This document shows, piece after piece, positions 44,718-53,980 of a DNA stretch of 64,000 nucleotides. The notes under the pieces are model-generated. The model was not told the origin of the DNA. It was given only the letters and a program-made list of their open reading frames with translations, and did not search any database. Position 1 is the stretch's first letter, and the number at the start of each line of letters is the position of its first letter. Position numbers and translations under genes: made by a program. This DNA is from Variovorax paradoxus (GTDB taxonomy: Bacteria; Pseudomonadota; Gammaproteobacteria; Burkholderiales; Burkholderiaceae_C), in contig NZ_JAUSXG010000001.1 in the NCBI RefSeq assembly GCF_030815855.1, positions 5,642,001 through 5,706,000 on the forward strand, written 5' to 3'.

Positions 44718-45908
44718 ATGGATCCATGGGTTTATCCGCGCGAGCGCTGGCTCGGCAACATCACGCTCGTGCTCGGCCTCCTGGTCTGGGTGGCGCTGGT
44801 GCTCGGCACTTTCGGCATTGCGCTCGTCTATGTGCTGCTCGGTTTCATCGGCTACGTGTTCGCACAATCGGCCGTCATTGCCTGGATCAAGGGCACGGCG
44901 GTGAAGCTGTCGCCCACCCAGCTGCCCGAACTGCATGCGCGCTTCCAGGCCTGCTGCGGCTATCTCGGCATCCAGGACCAGCCCGATGCCTACCTGCTGC
45001 ACGGCGACGGCATGTTCAATGCCTTTGCCACCCGTTTCTTCGGCCGCAACTTCGTCGTGCTGCTGTCCGACGTGGTCGACGCCATGGAAGCGCAGCCCGA
45101 CGGCATCAACTTCTATATCGGCCACGAGCTCGGACATATCCGGCGCGGCCACCTGACGGGCCACATCTGGCGCGCGCCGGTGCTCTGGATCCCGCTGCTC
45201 GGCGCCGCCTATTCGCGGGCGCAGGAATACACCTGCGACCTGCACGGCGCCGCCTGCTGCGAGCAGGCCGACTCCGCGCCCCGCGCGCTCGTGGCATTGG
45301 CCGCCGGCGCGCAGCAATGGCGCAACGTCGATCTGCAGCGCTACGCCAACCAATCGGCCGGCAACAGCGGCTTCTGGGCCTCGTTCCATGAGCTGATCGC
45401 CGGCTACCCCTGGCTCACCAAGCGCGTGGCACGCGCGATCGACCCGGCCGCGAAATTGCCGAGCCGCAATCCGGTGGCCTATCTGCTCGCGATCTTCGTG
45501 CCCTACACCGGCCGTGCCGGCGGCGGCGCCTTGGGCGCGCTGGTGGTGGTGGCCGTCATCGGCGTGCTGGCTGCGGTGGCTCTTCCGGCCTACAAGGAGT
45601 ACGAGTCGCGCGCGGCCGTTTCGCAGGCCTGGTCGGAAGCCGCGCCGGTGCGCGAAGCGCTCGGCAGCTACTACAAGGAGAAGCAGGAGATTCCCGATTC
45701 CCTCTCGGCGGCCGGCGCTCCCGAAACCTTGCCCGGCGGCTCGGCCTTGACGCTCGATTCGGACACCATGGTGGTCGATGTCGAACTTCCGAAGTCGAAG
45801 GGCACGCTGCGCATGGAGCCCTCGGCCACCGATGACGGCGTGACCTGGAAATGCACGGCCGGCGACGACTTGGCCGACAAGGCCCTGCCGGCCACCTGCC
45901 GCAAATAG
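44718..45908 (+). CDS. M48 metallopeptidase fused to a pilin-like segment
   Basis: A 396-residue membrane protein. Two N-terminal helices (about 12-55) precede an M48 peptidase domain with zinc motif HELGH (136-140) and a third ligand E170 in QEYTCD. The C-terminal part (about 268-396) is unlike other M48 proteins: one hydrophobic helix (ALVVVAVIGVLAAVALPAYK) continues into EYESRAAVSQAW and a small cysteine-bearing domain, as in type IV major pilins. There is no prepilin cleavage context at its start because it is internal. RBS GAGGAGGAAA is very strong. The function is unknown. Confidence 0.83.
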   Translation: MDPWVYPRERWLGNITLVLGLLVWVALVLGTFGIALVYVLLGFIGYVFAQSAVIAWIKGTAVKLSPTQLPELHARFQACCGYLGIQDQPDAYLLHGDGMFNAFATRFFGRNFVVLLSDVVDAMEAQPDGINFYIGHELGHIRRGHLTGHIWRAPVLWIPLLGAAYSRAQEYTCDLHGAACCEQADSAPRALVALAAGAQQWRNVDLQRYANQSAGNSGFWASFHELIAGYPWLTKRVARAIDPAAKLPSRNPVAYLLAIFVPYTGRAGGGALGALVVVAVIGVLAAVALPAYKEYESRAAVSQAWSEAAPVREALGSYYKEKQEIPDSLSAAGAPETLPGGSALTLDSDTMVVDVELPKSKGTLRMEPSATDDGVTWKCTAGDDLADKALPATCRK

Positions 45909-45925
45909 CGGCAGTCCAACCCGGG

Positions 45926-45940
45926 GCCCGCTGCGCGGGC
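45926..45940. promoter_or_regulatory. Hairpin after the M48-pilin gene
   Basis: GCCCGC-TGC-GCGGGC forms a perfect 6-bp stem 17 nt after the stop codon. There is no T-run, so it is a 3'-end structure rather than a clear terminator. Confidence 0.35.
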
Positions 45941-46101
45941 TCGCGGGGCTCGGCACGGCGTCGTAAAAGAAGGTTGCCGCCCGTCGAACTGTCCGACAGG
46001 CGGACCCGGTCGGTGCCGATGCACGCCCCGGGTGTGGGTCTTAGGGTGAAGTCTTGTTGCCGTTGCAAACCCCAAACCCACCAACAAGGAGTGCTTCACC
46101 C

Positions 46102-46671
46102 ATGCCCATCACTTCATCTTCACTCGACGGAATGAAGGTTGCCATTCTCGTGTCGGACGGCTTCGAGCAGGTCGAGATGACCGAGCCGCGCAAGGCGCTC
46201 GACAGCGCCGGTGCAGAGACGCAGATCGTCTCGCCGCTCGACGGCAGCGTGCGCGGCTGGAAACACCTCGATCCCGCCGACACCTTCGAAGTGGACGTGC
46301 CGCTGAAGGACGCCAACGCCGCTGACTTCGATGCGCTGCTGTTGCCCGGCGGCGTCGTCAACCCCGATGCGCTGCGCATCGACGAGAAGGCCGTGGCCTT
46401 CGTGCGCGCCTTCGTCGAGTCGGACAAGCCCATTGCCGCGATCTGCCATGGTCCGTGGACGCTCATCAACGCCGGTGGCGTCAAGGACCGGAAGATGACG
46501 TCGTGGCCTTCGCTGCGTGCCGACCTGCAGAACGCCGGTGCGAAATGGGCCGACAGGGACGTGGTGGTCGACCAGAACCTGGTGACGAGCCGCAAGCCCG
46601 ATGACCTGCCCGCATTCAATCGCGAGATGACGAAGCTGTTCGAACTCGTCTACGAAGACGCCATTCATTGA
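46102..46671 (+). CDS. DJ-1/PfpI family protein
   Basis: A 189-residue class I glutamine-amidotransferase-like protein. The nucleophile elbow AICHGPW carries C115, and the acidic partner is near FEQVEMTEPR (21-30). Such proteins act as proteases, chaperones or deglycases for glyoxal damage. The start at 46102 has AAGGAG 11 nt upstream. It is a single-gene unit. Confidence 0.9.
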   Translation: MPITSSSLDGMKVAILVSDGFEQVEMTEPRKALDSAGAETQIVSPLDGSVRGWKHLDPADTFEVDVPLKDANAADFDALLLPGGVVNPDALRIDEKAVAFVRAFVESDKPIAAICHGPWTLINAGGVKDRKMTSWPSLRADLQNAGAKWADRDVVVDQNLVTSRKPDDLPAFNREMTKLFELVYEDAIH

Positions 46672-46852
46672 TCGGTGGATCGCTTGAGGCGAGTTCTCTC
46701 CGCGCCCGTGTCCGAAGAAGCGGAAACCGCGCTCGCACACTGAGCGCACGCCGCATCGCCGCCGCGATCCGGTACGCTTGCCGCATTTCGTCGCATCGCC
46801 CGCACAGCCCGTGCCGGGCGATGCCTCACTGCAAGCGAAAGCATTTTTCCCT

Positions 46853-47890
46853 ATGGCGGCCTCCCCATCGTTCGACCGCGCGCAGCGCCTGCCCCGAGAT
46901 TTCGCATGGATCACGGCGGCGATTGCTGCGGCCCAGTTCATCGTGAACATGACCGTGCTGCTGCTGCCCACCTCGCCGCACAGCGAGCAGATGCGCAGCG
47001 TGTACGCGCAGCCCGGCGTATGGATTCCGCTGTTGTCCCGTGTCGCCGCGGTGTGGCTGCTGGCCGCCACGCTGGCGTGGTGCCATGCGCGCAAGGCGCT
47101 CGACGAGCGCGGCGCGGCCCGCATCGCGCGGCTTCGCAGCCCCGCCAGCCGCTTTGCCGCCGTGTTCCTTGCCGCGACGCTCGTCAACGCCCTTGCGCTG
47201 ACGCCGCTTTTCTACCGGGCGCAGGTGCTCTTCATGCCGGGAGGCCCGCTGCACGGGCATGTCGACGTGTACGGCTTGCGTTCGATCATGGCCATGTCGA
47301 GGCTGGGCCAGTCGGTCATCCAGATGCTCGTCCTCATTGCGAGCGTGTGGCTTGCCGCCTGGTGGGCGCTGCGCGAGCGCGGCGCGGCCGTCGAGGAAGA
47401 ATCGTCCGGAGTGGCGGGCGCTGGTGCCGAATCGACGCGCCGCGCAGTGGCACTCGTGATCGCCGCCATGTTCGTCTCGCTGCAGATGTGGATCGGCCAC
47501 GTCGCGAGCGGCTGGTTCGACACCTCGAGGGACTCGGACCTGATGCTTCTTCTTCTCGGCTGGTTCGGGGTCCCGCTCGCGGTCTACGCGCTGGCGTACT
47601 GGGGCGCGTGGCTCGGTGCCGCACCGGCGCCCGCGCAAGCGCATCCCTTCCGCGCCGTGGCGGCGGCGGTCTCGGCTGTCGCTCTGCTGCAGGCTGTCTG
47701 CATCGCTCTCGCGATCGGCGGGCTTCTATGGATGGCGAGCGTGGGCTATTCGGGCCGCAGCAGCAGCGGCAACCTCGTGAATTTCGCCATTGCAATGGCA
47801 GCGGTCTACCTCGTGGTGCCGGTACTGCTGGCGGTGCTGGTGGTGTTGGTGCGCGCCATCACGCGCCGGTTCTACCGCCGCTACTTGTAG
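46853..47890 (+). CDS. Multi-spanning membrane protein of unknown function
   Basis: A 345-residue protein with about seven hydrophobic segments, for example ITAAIAAAQFIVNMTVLLLP near 20 and VALVIAAMFVSLQMWIGHVA near 200. I recognise no family for certain; the layout is like DUF4328-type proteins. The start at 46853 (MAASPSFDRAQ) is preferred over the upstream ATG at 46778. The last 10 bp overlap the convergent PaaK-like gene. Confidence 0.6.
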   Translation: MAASPSFDRAQRLPRDFAWITAAIAAAQFIVNMTVLLLPTSPHSEQMRSVYAQPGVWIPLLSRVAAVWLLAATLAWCHARKALDERGAARIARLRSPASRFAAVFLAATLVNALALTPLFYRAQVLFMPGGPLHGHVDVYGLRSIMAMSRLGQSVIQMLVLIASVWLAAWWALRERGAAVEEESSGVAGAGAESTRRAVALVIAAMFVSLQMWIGHVASGWFDTSRDSDLMLLLLGWFGVPLAVYALAYWGAWLGAAPAPAQAHPFRAVAAAVSAVALLQAVCIALAIGGLLWMASVGYSGRSSSGNLVNFAIAMAAVYLVVPVLLAVLVVLVRAITRRFYRRYL

Positions 47891-49128
47891 CTGCGCGCGT
47901 CCTCGATCACCTTGCCGTCGTTCGGCAAGGTGCCCGGCGCCACCAGCTCGATGGTGCCGCGCAGCTTGGTCACTTCGCGCACCGCATCGGCAATGCGCGC
48001 ATCGAGCCCGGCGGGCGCCCCGGCGCATTCGAGCCTGAAGGTCATCTGGTCGTCGCCCATCTCGCCCGACACCACGAGGCGGGCGCGCAGGATCTCCGGA
48101 AAGCGGCGCACGATATCCGCCACCTGCGAAGGGTGCACGAACATGCCGCGCACCTTGGTGGTCTGGTCGGCGCGGCCGAGCCAGCCCTTGATGCGCTTGT
48201 TGGTGCGGCCCGTGGGGCAGGTGCCCGCGAGCATGGCCGAGAGGTCGCCGGTGCCGAAGCGCACCAGCGGATAGTCGGGGTTGAAGGTGGTCACGACGAT
48301 CTCGCCCACTTCGCCGTCGGGCACCGGGTCGCCCGTGCCGGGGCGCACGATCTCGACCAGCACGCCTTCGTCGATCACCAGGCCTTCGCGCGCGCTGGTT
48401 TCGTACGCGATGAGGCCGAGGTCGGCAGTGGCGTAGCACTGCGTGCCCTTCACGCCGTGCGCGGCGATCCAGTCGTGCAGGCTGGGTGGAAAGGCTTCGC
48501 CGGAAACCAGCGCCTTGGTGAGCGTGGGGAGCTTCAGGCCTTTTTCCTCGGCCTTCTCGATCAGTATCTTCAAGAAGCTCGGCGTGCCCGCATAGCCTTC
48601 GGGCTTCAGGTCGACCATGGCTTCGAGCTGCTGCTCGGTCTGGCCGGTGCCGCCCGCGAACACAGTGCAACCCAGTGCCCGTGCGCCGCTCTCCATGATG
48701 GAGCCGGCCGGTGTCATGTGGTAGCTGAAGCTGTTGTGAATGAGCTCGCCGGTGCGAAAGCCGGCTGCATGCAGCGCGCGCGCGGTGCGCCAGTAGTCAC
48801 GCGCTTCGCCTTCGGGTTCGTAGATGGTGCCGGGGCTGGCGAACACGCGCGGCATGCGGGTGCCGCGGCCGATGGCGGAGAAGCCGCCGAACGGATCGTC
48901 GGCGCGGTGCTGCTTCTGCAACTCGAGCAGTTCGGATTTGCGCGTGACGGGCAGCCTGGCAAGTGCTTCGCGCGTGGTGACGTCCGTTGGCTTCACGCCG
49001 TCGAGAATCTTTGCGAATGCGGGCGCAGCGGTCTGCGCCTGCGTAACCTGCTTGGGCAGCGCGGCCAGCAGGTCGCGCTCGCGTTCGGCGGGGTCACGGA
49101 TTTCTAGCTTGTCGTAGTGGTCGGTCAT
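47881..49128 (-). CDS. Phenylacetate-CoA ligase family protein (PaaK-like)
   Basis: A 415-residue adenylate-forming ligase. The adenylation region has SYHMTPAGSIMESGARALG and the hinge GDLSAML. The C-terminal domain has KIRG-like LGRADQTTKVRGMFVHPSQV. It would activate an aryl-acetic or related acid. It is the last gene of the liv-type operon, separated from livF by repeat Rep-A. The substrate is unknown. Confidence 0.88.
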   Translation of the reverse strand: MTDHYDKLEIRDPAERERDLLAALPKQVTQAQTAAPAFAKILDGVKPTDVTTREALARLPVTRKSELLELQKQHRADDPFGGFSAIGRGTRMPRVFASPGTIYEPEGEARDYWRTARALHAAGFRTGELIHNSFSYHMTPAGSIMESGARALGCTVFAGGTGQTEQQLEAMVDLKPEGYAGTPSFLKILIEKAEEKGLKLPTLTKALVSGEAFPPSLHDWIAAHGVKGTQCYATADLGLIAYETSAREGLVIDEGVLVEIVRPGTGDPVPDGEVGEIVVTTFNPDYPLVRFGTGDLSAMLAGTCPTGRTNKRIKGWLGRADQTTKVRGMFVHPSQVADIVRRFPEILRARLVVSGEMGDDQMTFRLECAGAPAGLDARIADAVREVTKLRGTIELVAPGTLPNDGKVIEDARSYK

Positions 49129-49198
49129 GTCCGTACCCTTTATCTTTCAGTTCTGTTTTTCACCACGCCGGCTGTGGACGCAATGCAATGCGGGAGCC

Positions 49199-49459
49199 TT
49201 CAGGGCGTATGCCCAGGCCACCGGGTACTCCCCTCCGCGAATGTCCCCCGGCCTGCGGCCTCCTCCTTGATTTCGCTGCGGGGAGCCCCCGATGCCCTGT
49301 GCACCAGGGCACGCTGCTGGTGTGCGGCGGATCAACCACCGCTCTGCCCAACGGTCCCGCTGATGGGGTGCCTTGCGCAGCGAAATAAAGGAGGAGCCGA
49401 AGGCGGGGGACATTCGCGGAGCAAGGTACCCCGTCGGCGGGATCGCGCCCCGAACAACG
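49199..49459 (-). repeat. Rep-A copy 2, long structured repeat in the liv operon
   Basis: A 261-bp element in the 344-bp gap between livF and the PaaK-like gene, inverted relative to copy 1 and thus in the same sense as transcription. The arms are 49233-49280 and 49376-49421. Read in one sense, the mini-hairpins are GGCC-TGC-GGCC and GCC-TTC-GGC. The loop region, including GTGCACAGGGCAT-like sequence, is also shared with copy 1. The rest of the gap has no gene. Confidence 0.85.
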
Positions 49460-49472
49460 ACGCAGCCACGTT

Positions 49473-50288
49473 TCAAGCCAGCCACCTCTTGCGGCGCTTG
49501 TAGCTCTTCACGTCGCGGAAACTCTTGCGGTCCGCACCGCCGACGCCGAGGTAGAACTCCTTCACGTCCTCGTTCTCGCGCAGGCTCTTGGCCTCGCCAT
49601 CCATCACGATGCGGCCGTTCTCCAGGATGTAGCCGTAGTCGGCGTAGCGCAGCGCCATGTTGGTGTTCTGCTCGGCCAGCAGAAAGGTGACGTGTTCCTT
49701 GGTGTTGAGGTCTTTCACGATCTCGAACACCTCCTCGACGATCTGCGGCGCGAGGCCCATCGAGGGCTCGTCGAGCAGCACCATCGTCGGGTTGGCCATC
49801 AGCGCGCGGCCGATGGCGCACATCTGCTGTTCGCCGCCCGACGTGTAGGCCGCCTGCGAAGTGCGCCGTGTCTTCAGGCGCGGGAAGTACGCGTACACCT
49901 TCTCCAGCGTCTGCTGCACCGCGGCCTTGCCGTCGGTTCGCGTGTAGGCGCCGGTCATCAGGTTTTCTTCGATGGTCAGGTGCGCGAAGCAGTGTCGGCC
50001 CTCCATCACCTGAATGAGGCCGCGCTTCACCAGCTCGGCCGGCGACAGCGCCTCGATGCGGTCGCCGCGCAGCTCGATGGTGCCCTTGGTCACCGCGCCG
50101 CGCTCGCCCGCGAGCAGGTTGCTCACGGCGCGCAGCGTGGTCGTCTTGCCCGCGCCGTTGCCGCCGAGCAGCGCCACGATGCCGCCTTCGGGCACGGTGA
50201 GCGACACGCCCTTGAGCACGAGGATCACGTGGTTGTAGATCACCTCGATGCCGTTGACGTTGAGAAGGATGTTGTTGGATTCGCTCAT
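49473..50288 (-). CDS. livF: Branched-chain-type ABC transporter ATPase
   Basis: A 271-residue LivF-type ATPase. Walker A GGNGAGKTT is near 42-50, the signature region is TSGGEQQM (Thr in place of Leu) and Walker B is MVLLDEPSMGL. The C-terminus has an unusually basic tail (RDVKSYKRRKRWLA). It works with livG, livH, livM and the binding protein upstream. Two hairpins precede its start. Confidence 0.93.
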   Translation of the reverse strand: MSESNNILLNVNGIEVIYNHVILVLKGVSLTVPEGGIVALLGGNGAGKTTTLRAVSNLLAGERGAVTKGTIELRGDRIEALSPAELVKRGLIQVMEGRHCFAHLTIEENLMTGAYTRTDGKAAVQQTLEKVYAYFPRLKTRRTSQAAYTSGGEQQMCAIGRALMANPTMVLLDEPSMGLAPQIVEEVFEIVKDLNTKEHVTFLLAEQNTNMALRYADYGYILENGRIVMDGEAKSLRENEDVKEFYLGVGGADRKSFRDVKSYKRRKRWLA

Positions 50289-50302
50289 GGTGTGGTCCGA
50301 AG

Positions 50303-50362
50303 CATTCGAAAGAACAACAGAACAGACGCTGTGCTTTCGAATGGCGGCTCTCGCGAGCCGCC
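50303..50362 (-). promoter_or_regulatory. Two hairpins between binding protein and livF genes
   Basis: CATTCGAAAG (50303-50312) pairs with CTTTCGAATG (50334-50343), and GGCGGCTC (50343-50350) pairs with GAGCCGCC (50355-50362). Both stems are perfect. They directly follow the binding-protein stop on the minus strand and probably stabilise its message or reduce readthrough to livF. Confidence 0.6.
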
Positions 50363-50378
50363 ACGGCCCGTCAAGTCA

Positions 50379-51710
50379 TCAGGAACTGCAGTCCGCCGCA
50401 TCGCGGCGCGTCAGCTTCTTCTCGCCCGCGTACTTTTCTGCGGAGGTCTTGACCATTGGCTTGATGATCTGCTCGTCGGCCTGGTACCAGTCGGACATGT
50501 CGCCCCACTTGGCGCCGTCCCAGGTATGCACGCGCGCCCAGCTCGAACCCATGTGGTCCTGGCATGAAGTGCTCAGCGGACGCAGCACGCCCGAGAAACC
50601 CAATGCGTCGAGCTTCTTCTGGTCGAGCGCGAGGTTCTCCATGCCCCAGCGCACTTGCTCGCCGGTCATGACCTTGCCCTTGCCGAAGCGTTCCTGCGCG
50701 CGCTTCACGGCTTCGACACCCAGCATCTGGATGATCACGCCGCGCGTGTAGAGCACCGAGCCCACTTCGTCCTTCGGCCCCGTGCCCTGGCCCTTGTCGT
50801 GCACCTGCTTCAGGATGTCCTGGATCACCTTGGGCTGCGTGCCCGAGGTGTTGAGCGCCAGCGCGTTGTAGCCCTTGGCGTTGGCGCCCACGTCCTTCAC
50901 ATCAGGTTCGGCGCCGGCCCACCACACGCCGTACATCTTCTCGCGCGGGTAGCCGGTGGCCACCGCCTCCTTCAGCGCGGTGGAGTTCATCACGCCCCAG
51001 CCCCACAGCAGCACGTAGTCGGGACGCGACTGGCGCACCTGCAGCCAGGCGGACTTCTGCTCCACGCCGGGCGCCGTGACCGGGATCAGCGAGAGCTCGA
51101 AGCCGTTCTGCTTGGCGCGCTCCTGCAGGAGCGGGATCGGCTCCTTGCCGAACGGCGAGTCGTGGTAGACAAGGGCGATCTTCTTGCCCTTGAGTTTGTC
51201 CATGCCGCCTTCCTTCTTGCCGATGTGCTGGATGAGGATGTCGGCCGCCGTCCAGTAGCTGCCCATCAGCGGGAAGTTCCACTTGAACACGCTGCCGTCC
51301 TGCGAGGCGGAGAGGCCGTAGCCCAGCGTGATGAGCGGGATCTTGTCGGTCGGCACCTTGTCGGTCAGCGCAAAGGTGATGCCGGTGGCCTGCGGGTCGA
51401 ACAGCGCGACGCCCGGACGGCCCTTCAGGCGCTCGTAGCATTCCACGCCCTTGTCGGTGGCGTAGCCGGTCTCGCACTCTTCGAAGGCGATCTTCACGCC
51501 GTTGATGCCGCCGGTGGCGTTGACGTACTTGATGTAGTCCTGCTTGCCGTTGGCCCAGGGCGTGCCGTTGGGCGCGTAGGGCCCGGTGCGGTACACCAGC
51601 AGCGGGAAGAACTGTTCCTTGGCCTGCGCTTGCGCGAGCGAAGGCGCCAGCAGGGCGCCGAGGGTGCTTGCCACCAGGGCGGCGGTCAGAGCGAGCGATT
51701 TCAGTTTCAT
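50379..51710 (-). CDS. Branched-chain-type ABC binding protein
   Basis: A 443-residue periplasmic binding protein of the LivK/family 6 group, larger than amino acid binders. The signal peptide is about 1-30 (cut after AQA). It has FPLLVYRTGPYAPNGTPWANG and a cysteine-bearing loop FEECETGYATDKGVECYERL. The operon has two acyl-CoA ligases, so the ligand is probably an aromatic or aliphatic carboxylate. Confidence 0.9.
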   Translation of the reverse strand: MKLKSLALTAALVASTLGALLAPSLAQAQAKEQFFPLLVYRTGPYAPNGTPWANGKQDYIKYVNATGGINGVKIAFEECETGYATDKGVECYERLKGRPGVALFDPQATGITFALTDKVPTDKIPLITLGYGLSASQDGSVFKWNFPLMGSYWTAADILIQHIGKKEGGMDKLKGKKIALVYHDSPFGKEPIPLLQERAKQNGFELSLIPVTAPGVEQKSAWLQVRQSRPDYVLLWGWGVMNSTALKEAVATGYPREKMYGVWWAGAEPDVKDVGANAKGYNALALNTSGTQPKVIQDILKQVHDKGQGTGPKDEVGSVLYTRGVIIQMLGVEAVKRAQERFGKGKVMTGEQVRWGMENLALDQKKLDALGFSGVLRPLSTSCQDHMGSSWARVHTWDGAKWGDMSDWYQADEQIIKPMVKTSAEKYAGEKKLTRRDAADCSS

Positions 51711-51761
51711 GCCTGTCTCCTTATGTGGGCACCTCTGTGCCGGTTCTACGAACGCAAAAAA

Positions 51762-52826
51762 TCAATGTGGGAAGGGCCAGAGCCGCAATTTCTCCTTGGC
51801 CGTGGACCACAGCCGCGCCAGGCCATGCGGCTCGACGATCAGGAAGAACACGATCAGCGCGCCGAAGATCATGGTTTCCAGGTGCGACGCCAGCGCCGTG
51901 GAGATCGAGAAGCCCAGCCACCCCGGCAGCTGGTTCAGGAAGAGCGGCAGCAGCACGATGAAGGCGGCGCCGAAGAAGCTGCCCATGATCGAACCGAGCC
52001 CGCCGATGATCACCATGAACAGCAGCTGGAACGAGCGGTCGATGCTGAACGCCGCCGGCTCCCACGCACCCAGGTGAATGAAGCCCCACAGCGCGCCGGC
52101 CACGCCGACGATGAAGCTGCTCACCGCAAAGGCCGTGAGCTTGGCGTACACCGGGCGGATGCCGATCACCGCCGCCGCCACGTCCATGTCGCGCATGGCC
52201 ATCCACTCCCGGCCGATGGCGCTGCGCACCAGGTTCTTTGCCAGCAGCGCGAACACCACCACGAAGATGAGGCAGAACAAATACTTCTGCACCGGTGATT
52301 CGATTGGCACGCCGAACACGTTGAGTCCCGCCACGCTCACCGAGCCCGAGGACGAGTTGTTGGTGAACCACTGAATGCGCAGAAACGCCCAGTCGGTAAA
52401 GAACTGCGCCGCCAGCGTGGCCACCGCAAGGTACAGGCCCTTGATGCGCAAGCTCGGAATGCCGAACAGCACGCCGATCACCGTGGCGCACAGGCCGCCC
52501 AGCAGCAGCGAGGCAATGAGCGGCATGCCGTCGATACGTACCTGGAAGTTGTAGGCCGCGTACGCGCCCACAGCCATGAAGGCGCCGGTGCCCAATGAGA
52601 TCTGCCCGCAGTAGCCGACCAGGATGTTGAGGCCCAAGGCCGCGAGCGAAAGAATCAGGAAGGGCGTGAGGATGGCGCGCATCCAGTAGTCGGACACGCC
52701 CAGCGGCACCACCACGAAGGCCGCGAGCAGCAGTACCAGCATCGCGATGCGGTCCTGCGTGATCGGAAGGATCTGCTGGTCGGCCCGGTAGCTCGACTTG
52801 AATTGGCCGTTTTCTCTGTAAAACAT
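51762..52826 (-). CDS. livM: Branched-chain-type ABC permease
   Basis: A 354-residue LivM-type permease with eight or more hydrophobic segments. GYCGQISLGTGAFMAVGAYA (about 71-90) is the family signature. It starts immediately after repeat Rep-B copy 3 and no Shine-Dalgarno is visible. It is followed by the binding-protein gene (51 nt). Confidence 0.92.
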   Translation of the reverse strand: MFYRENGQFKSSYRADQQILPITQDRIAMLVLLLAAFVVVPLGVSDYWMRAILTPFLILSLAALGLNILVGYCGQISLGTGAFMAVGAYAAYNFQVRIDGMPLIASLLLGGLCATVIGVLFGIPSLRIKGLYLAVATLAAQFFTDWAFLRIQWFTNNSSSGSVSVAGLNVFGVPIESPVQKYLFCLIFVVVFALLAKNLVRSAIGREWMAMRDMDVAAAVIGIRPVYAKLTAFAVSSFIVGVAGALWGFIHLGAWEPAAFSIDRSFQLLFMVIIGGLGSIMGSFFGAAFIVLLPLFLNQLPGWLGFSISTALASHLETMIFGALIVFFLIVEPHGLARLWSTAKEKLRLWPFPH

Positions 52827-52915
52827 ATCAATGGCCGTCCGGCCGCCCGAAGGGCATTGAGCTCCCCCTCGGGGGGCAGCGATACACGAAGTGATGAGCG
52901 TGGGGGCTTTTCATC
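52827..52915 (-). repeat. Rep-B copy 3, between livH and livM
   Basis: An 89-bp element filling the gap from the livH stop to the livM ATG. It keeps CCCCCTCGGGGG; the mini-hairpin is CAC-GAA-GTG (52885-52893), a paired change from CGC-GAA-GCG in copy 1, and the outer hairpin is GCCC-GAA-GGGC. Confidence 0.85.
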
Positions 52916-53845
52916 TCAGACCCGATCGATGATCTTCTCGCCGAACAGCCCTTGCGGGCGAACCAGCAAGAAGACCAAGGCAAGAACGTAGGCGAACCAG
53001 ATCTCGATGCCGCCACCGAGCATGGGGCCGAGATAGATTTCAGAAAGCTTCTCGCCCACCCCGATCAAGAGGCCGCCGATGATGGCGCCCGGAATCGAGG
53101 TGAGACCGCCGAGGATCACCACCGGCAGCGCCTTCAGCGCCACCAGCGACAGCGAGAACTGCACGCCGAGCTTGGATCCCCAGATGACCCCGGCCACCAG
53201 CGCCGAGAAGCCGGCCACCGACCACACGATCACCCAGATGCGCTTGAGCGGAATGCCGATGGACTGCGCAGCCTGGTGGTCGTCGGCCACGGCCCGCAGC
53301 GCGCGGCCGGTGGCGGTCTTCTGGAAGAAGATGGCCAGCACCACCACGAGCGCTGCCGACACCGCTGCGGCCACCAGGTCTTCCTGGCTCAGCAGCAGTC
53401 CGCCCTGGAAGGTGCCCTGGAGCACCATCAGCGGCTCCTTGGGCATGCCGACGTCGATCTTGTAGATGTCGTTGCCGAAAATCGTCTGGCCCACGCCGTC
53501 GAGGAAGTAGGCGATGCCCAGCGTGGCCATCAGGAGCGTGATGCCCTCCTGGTTCACCAGCTTGCTGAGCGCGAGCCGCTCGATCAGCCAGGCCACCACC
53601 ACCATCACCGCCATGGCCGCGATGAAGGCCAGGATGTTCGCGAGGATGAGGCTCTGGAAGCCGAACCACAGCGGGAACCATTCGGAGAATCGCGCCATGG
53701 CCAGTGCCGCGAACAGCACCATTGCGCCCTGCGCGAAGTTGAAGACGCCCGAGGCCTTGTAGATCAGCACGAAGCCGATGGCGATCAGCGAATAGAGCAT
53801 GCCGACCATCAGGCCGCCGAAGAGGGTTTCGAGGAAAAAGCCCAT
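52916..53845 (-). CDS. livH: Branched-chain-type ABC permease
   Basis: A 309-residue LivH-type permease with about eight membrane helices. KASGVFNFAQGAMVLFAALA near residue 31 and ILGGLTSIPGAIIGGLLIG near 245 are typical. It pairs with livM in the membrane. Repeat Rep-C lies before it and Rep-B after it. Confidence 0.93.
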   Translation of the reverse strand: MGFFLETLFGGLMVGMLYSLIAIGFVLIYKASGVFNFAQGAMVLFAALAMARFSEWFPLWFGFQSLILANILAFIAAMAVMVVVAWLIERLALSKLVNQEGITLLMATLGIAYFLDGVGQTIFGNDIYKIDVGMPKEPLMVLQGTFQGGLLLSQEDLVAAAVSAALVVVLAIFFQKTATGRALRAVADDHQAAQSIGIPLKRIWVIVWSVAGFSALVAGVIWGSKLGVQFSLSLVALKALPVVILGGLTSIPGAIIGGLLIGVGEKLSEIYLGPMLGGGIEIWFAYVLALVFLLVRPQGLFGEKIIDRV

Positions 53846-53863
53846 GTCAGTTTCTTTGTCTTT

Positions 53864-53980
53864 CTCCCTCCCCTTCCGGGGGAGGGTTGGGGTGGGGGCA
53901 CGCGGCGCTCGATGAGGCGCGGTTGTGTAGCGAGGGCTGTCGTGCCCCCATCCCAGCCTTCCCCCGGGAGGGGAAGGAGC
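53864..53980 (-). repeat. Rep-C copy 1, between livG and livH
   Basis: A 117-bp element. On the + strand it opens with the hairpin CCTCCCC-TTCC-GGGGGAGG, then GGGGTGGGGGCACG; after a variable centre it closes with CGTGCCCCCATCCC and CCCCCGGGAGGGGAAGGAGC. The GTGGGGGCAC and GTGCCCCCAT blocks pair over about 35 bases. A second copy is at 60389-60496. Confidence 0.82.

Noticed and set aside
45926..45940. Terminator after the M48-pilin gene
   Set aside because: The hairpin is perfect but has no T-run; kept only as a low-confidence structure.
49117..49503. 128-codon frame across Rep-A copy 2
   Set aside because: Same reason as for copy 1; it also runs against the direction of the surrounding operon.
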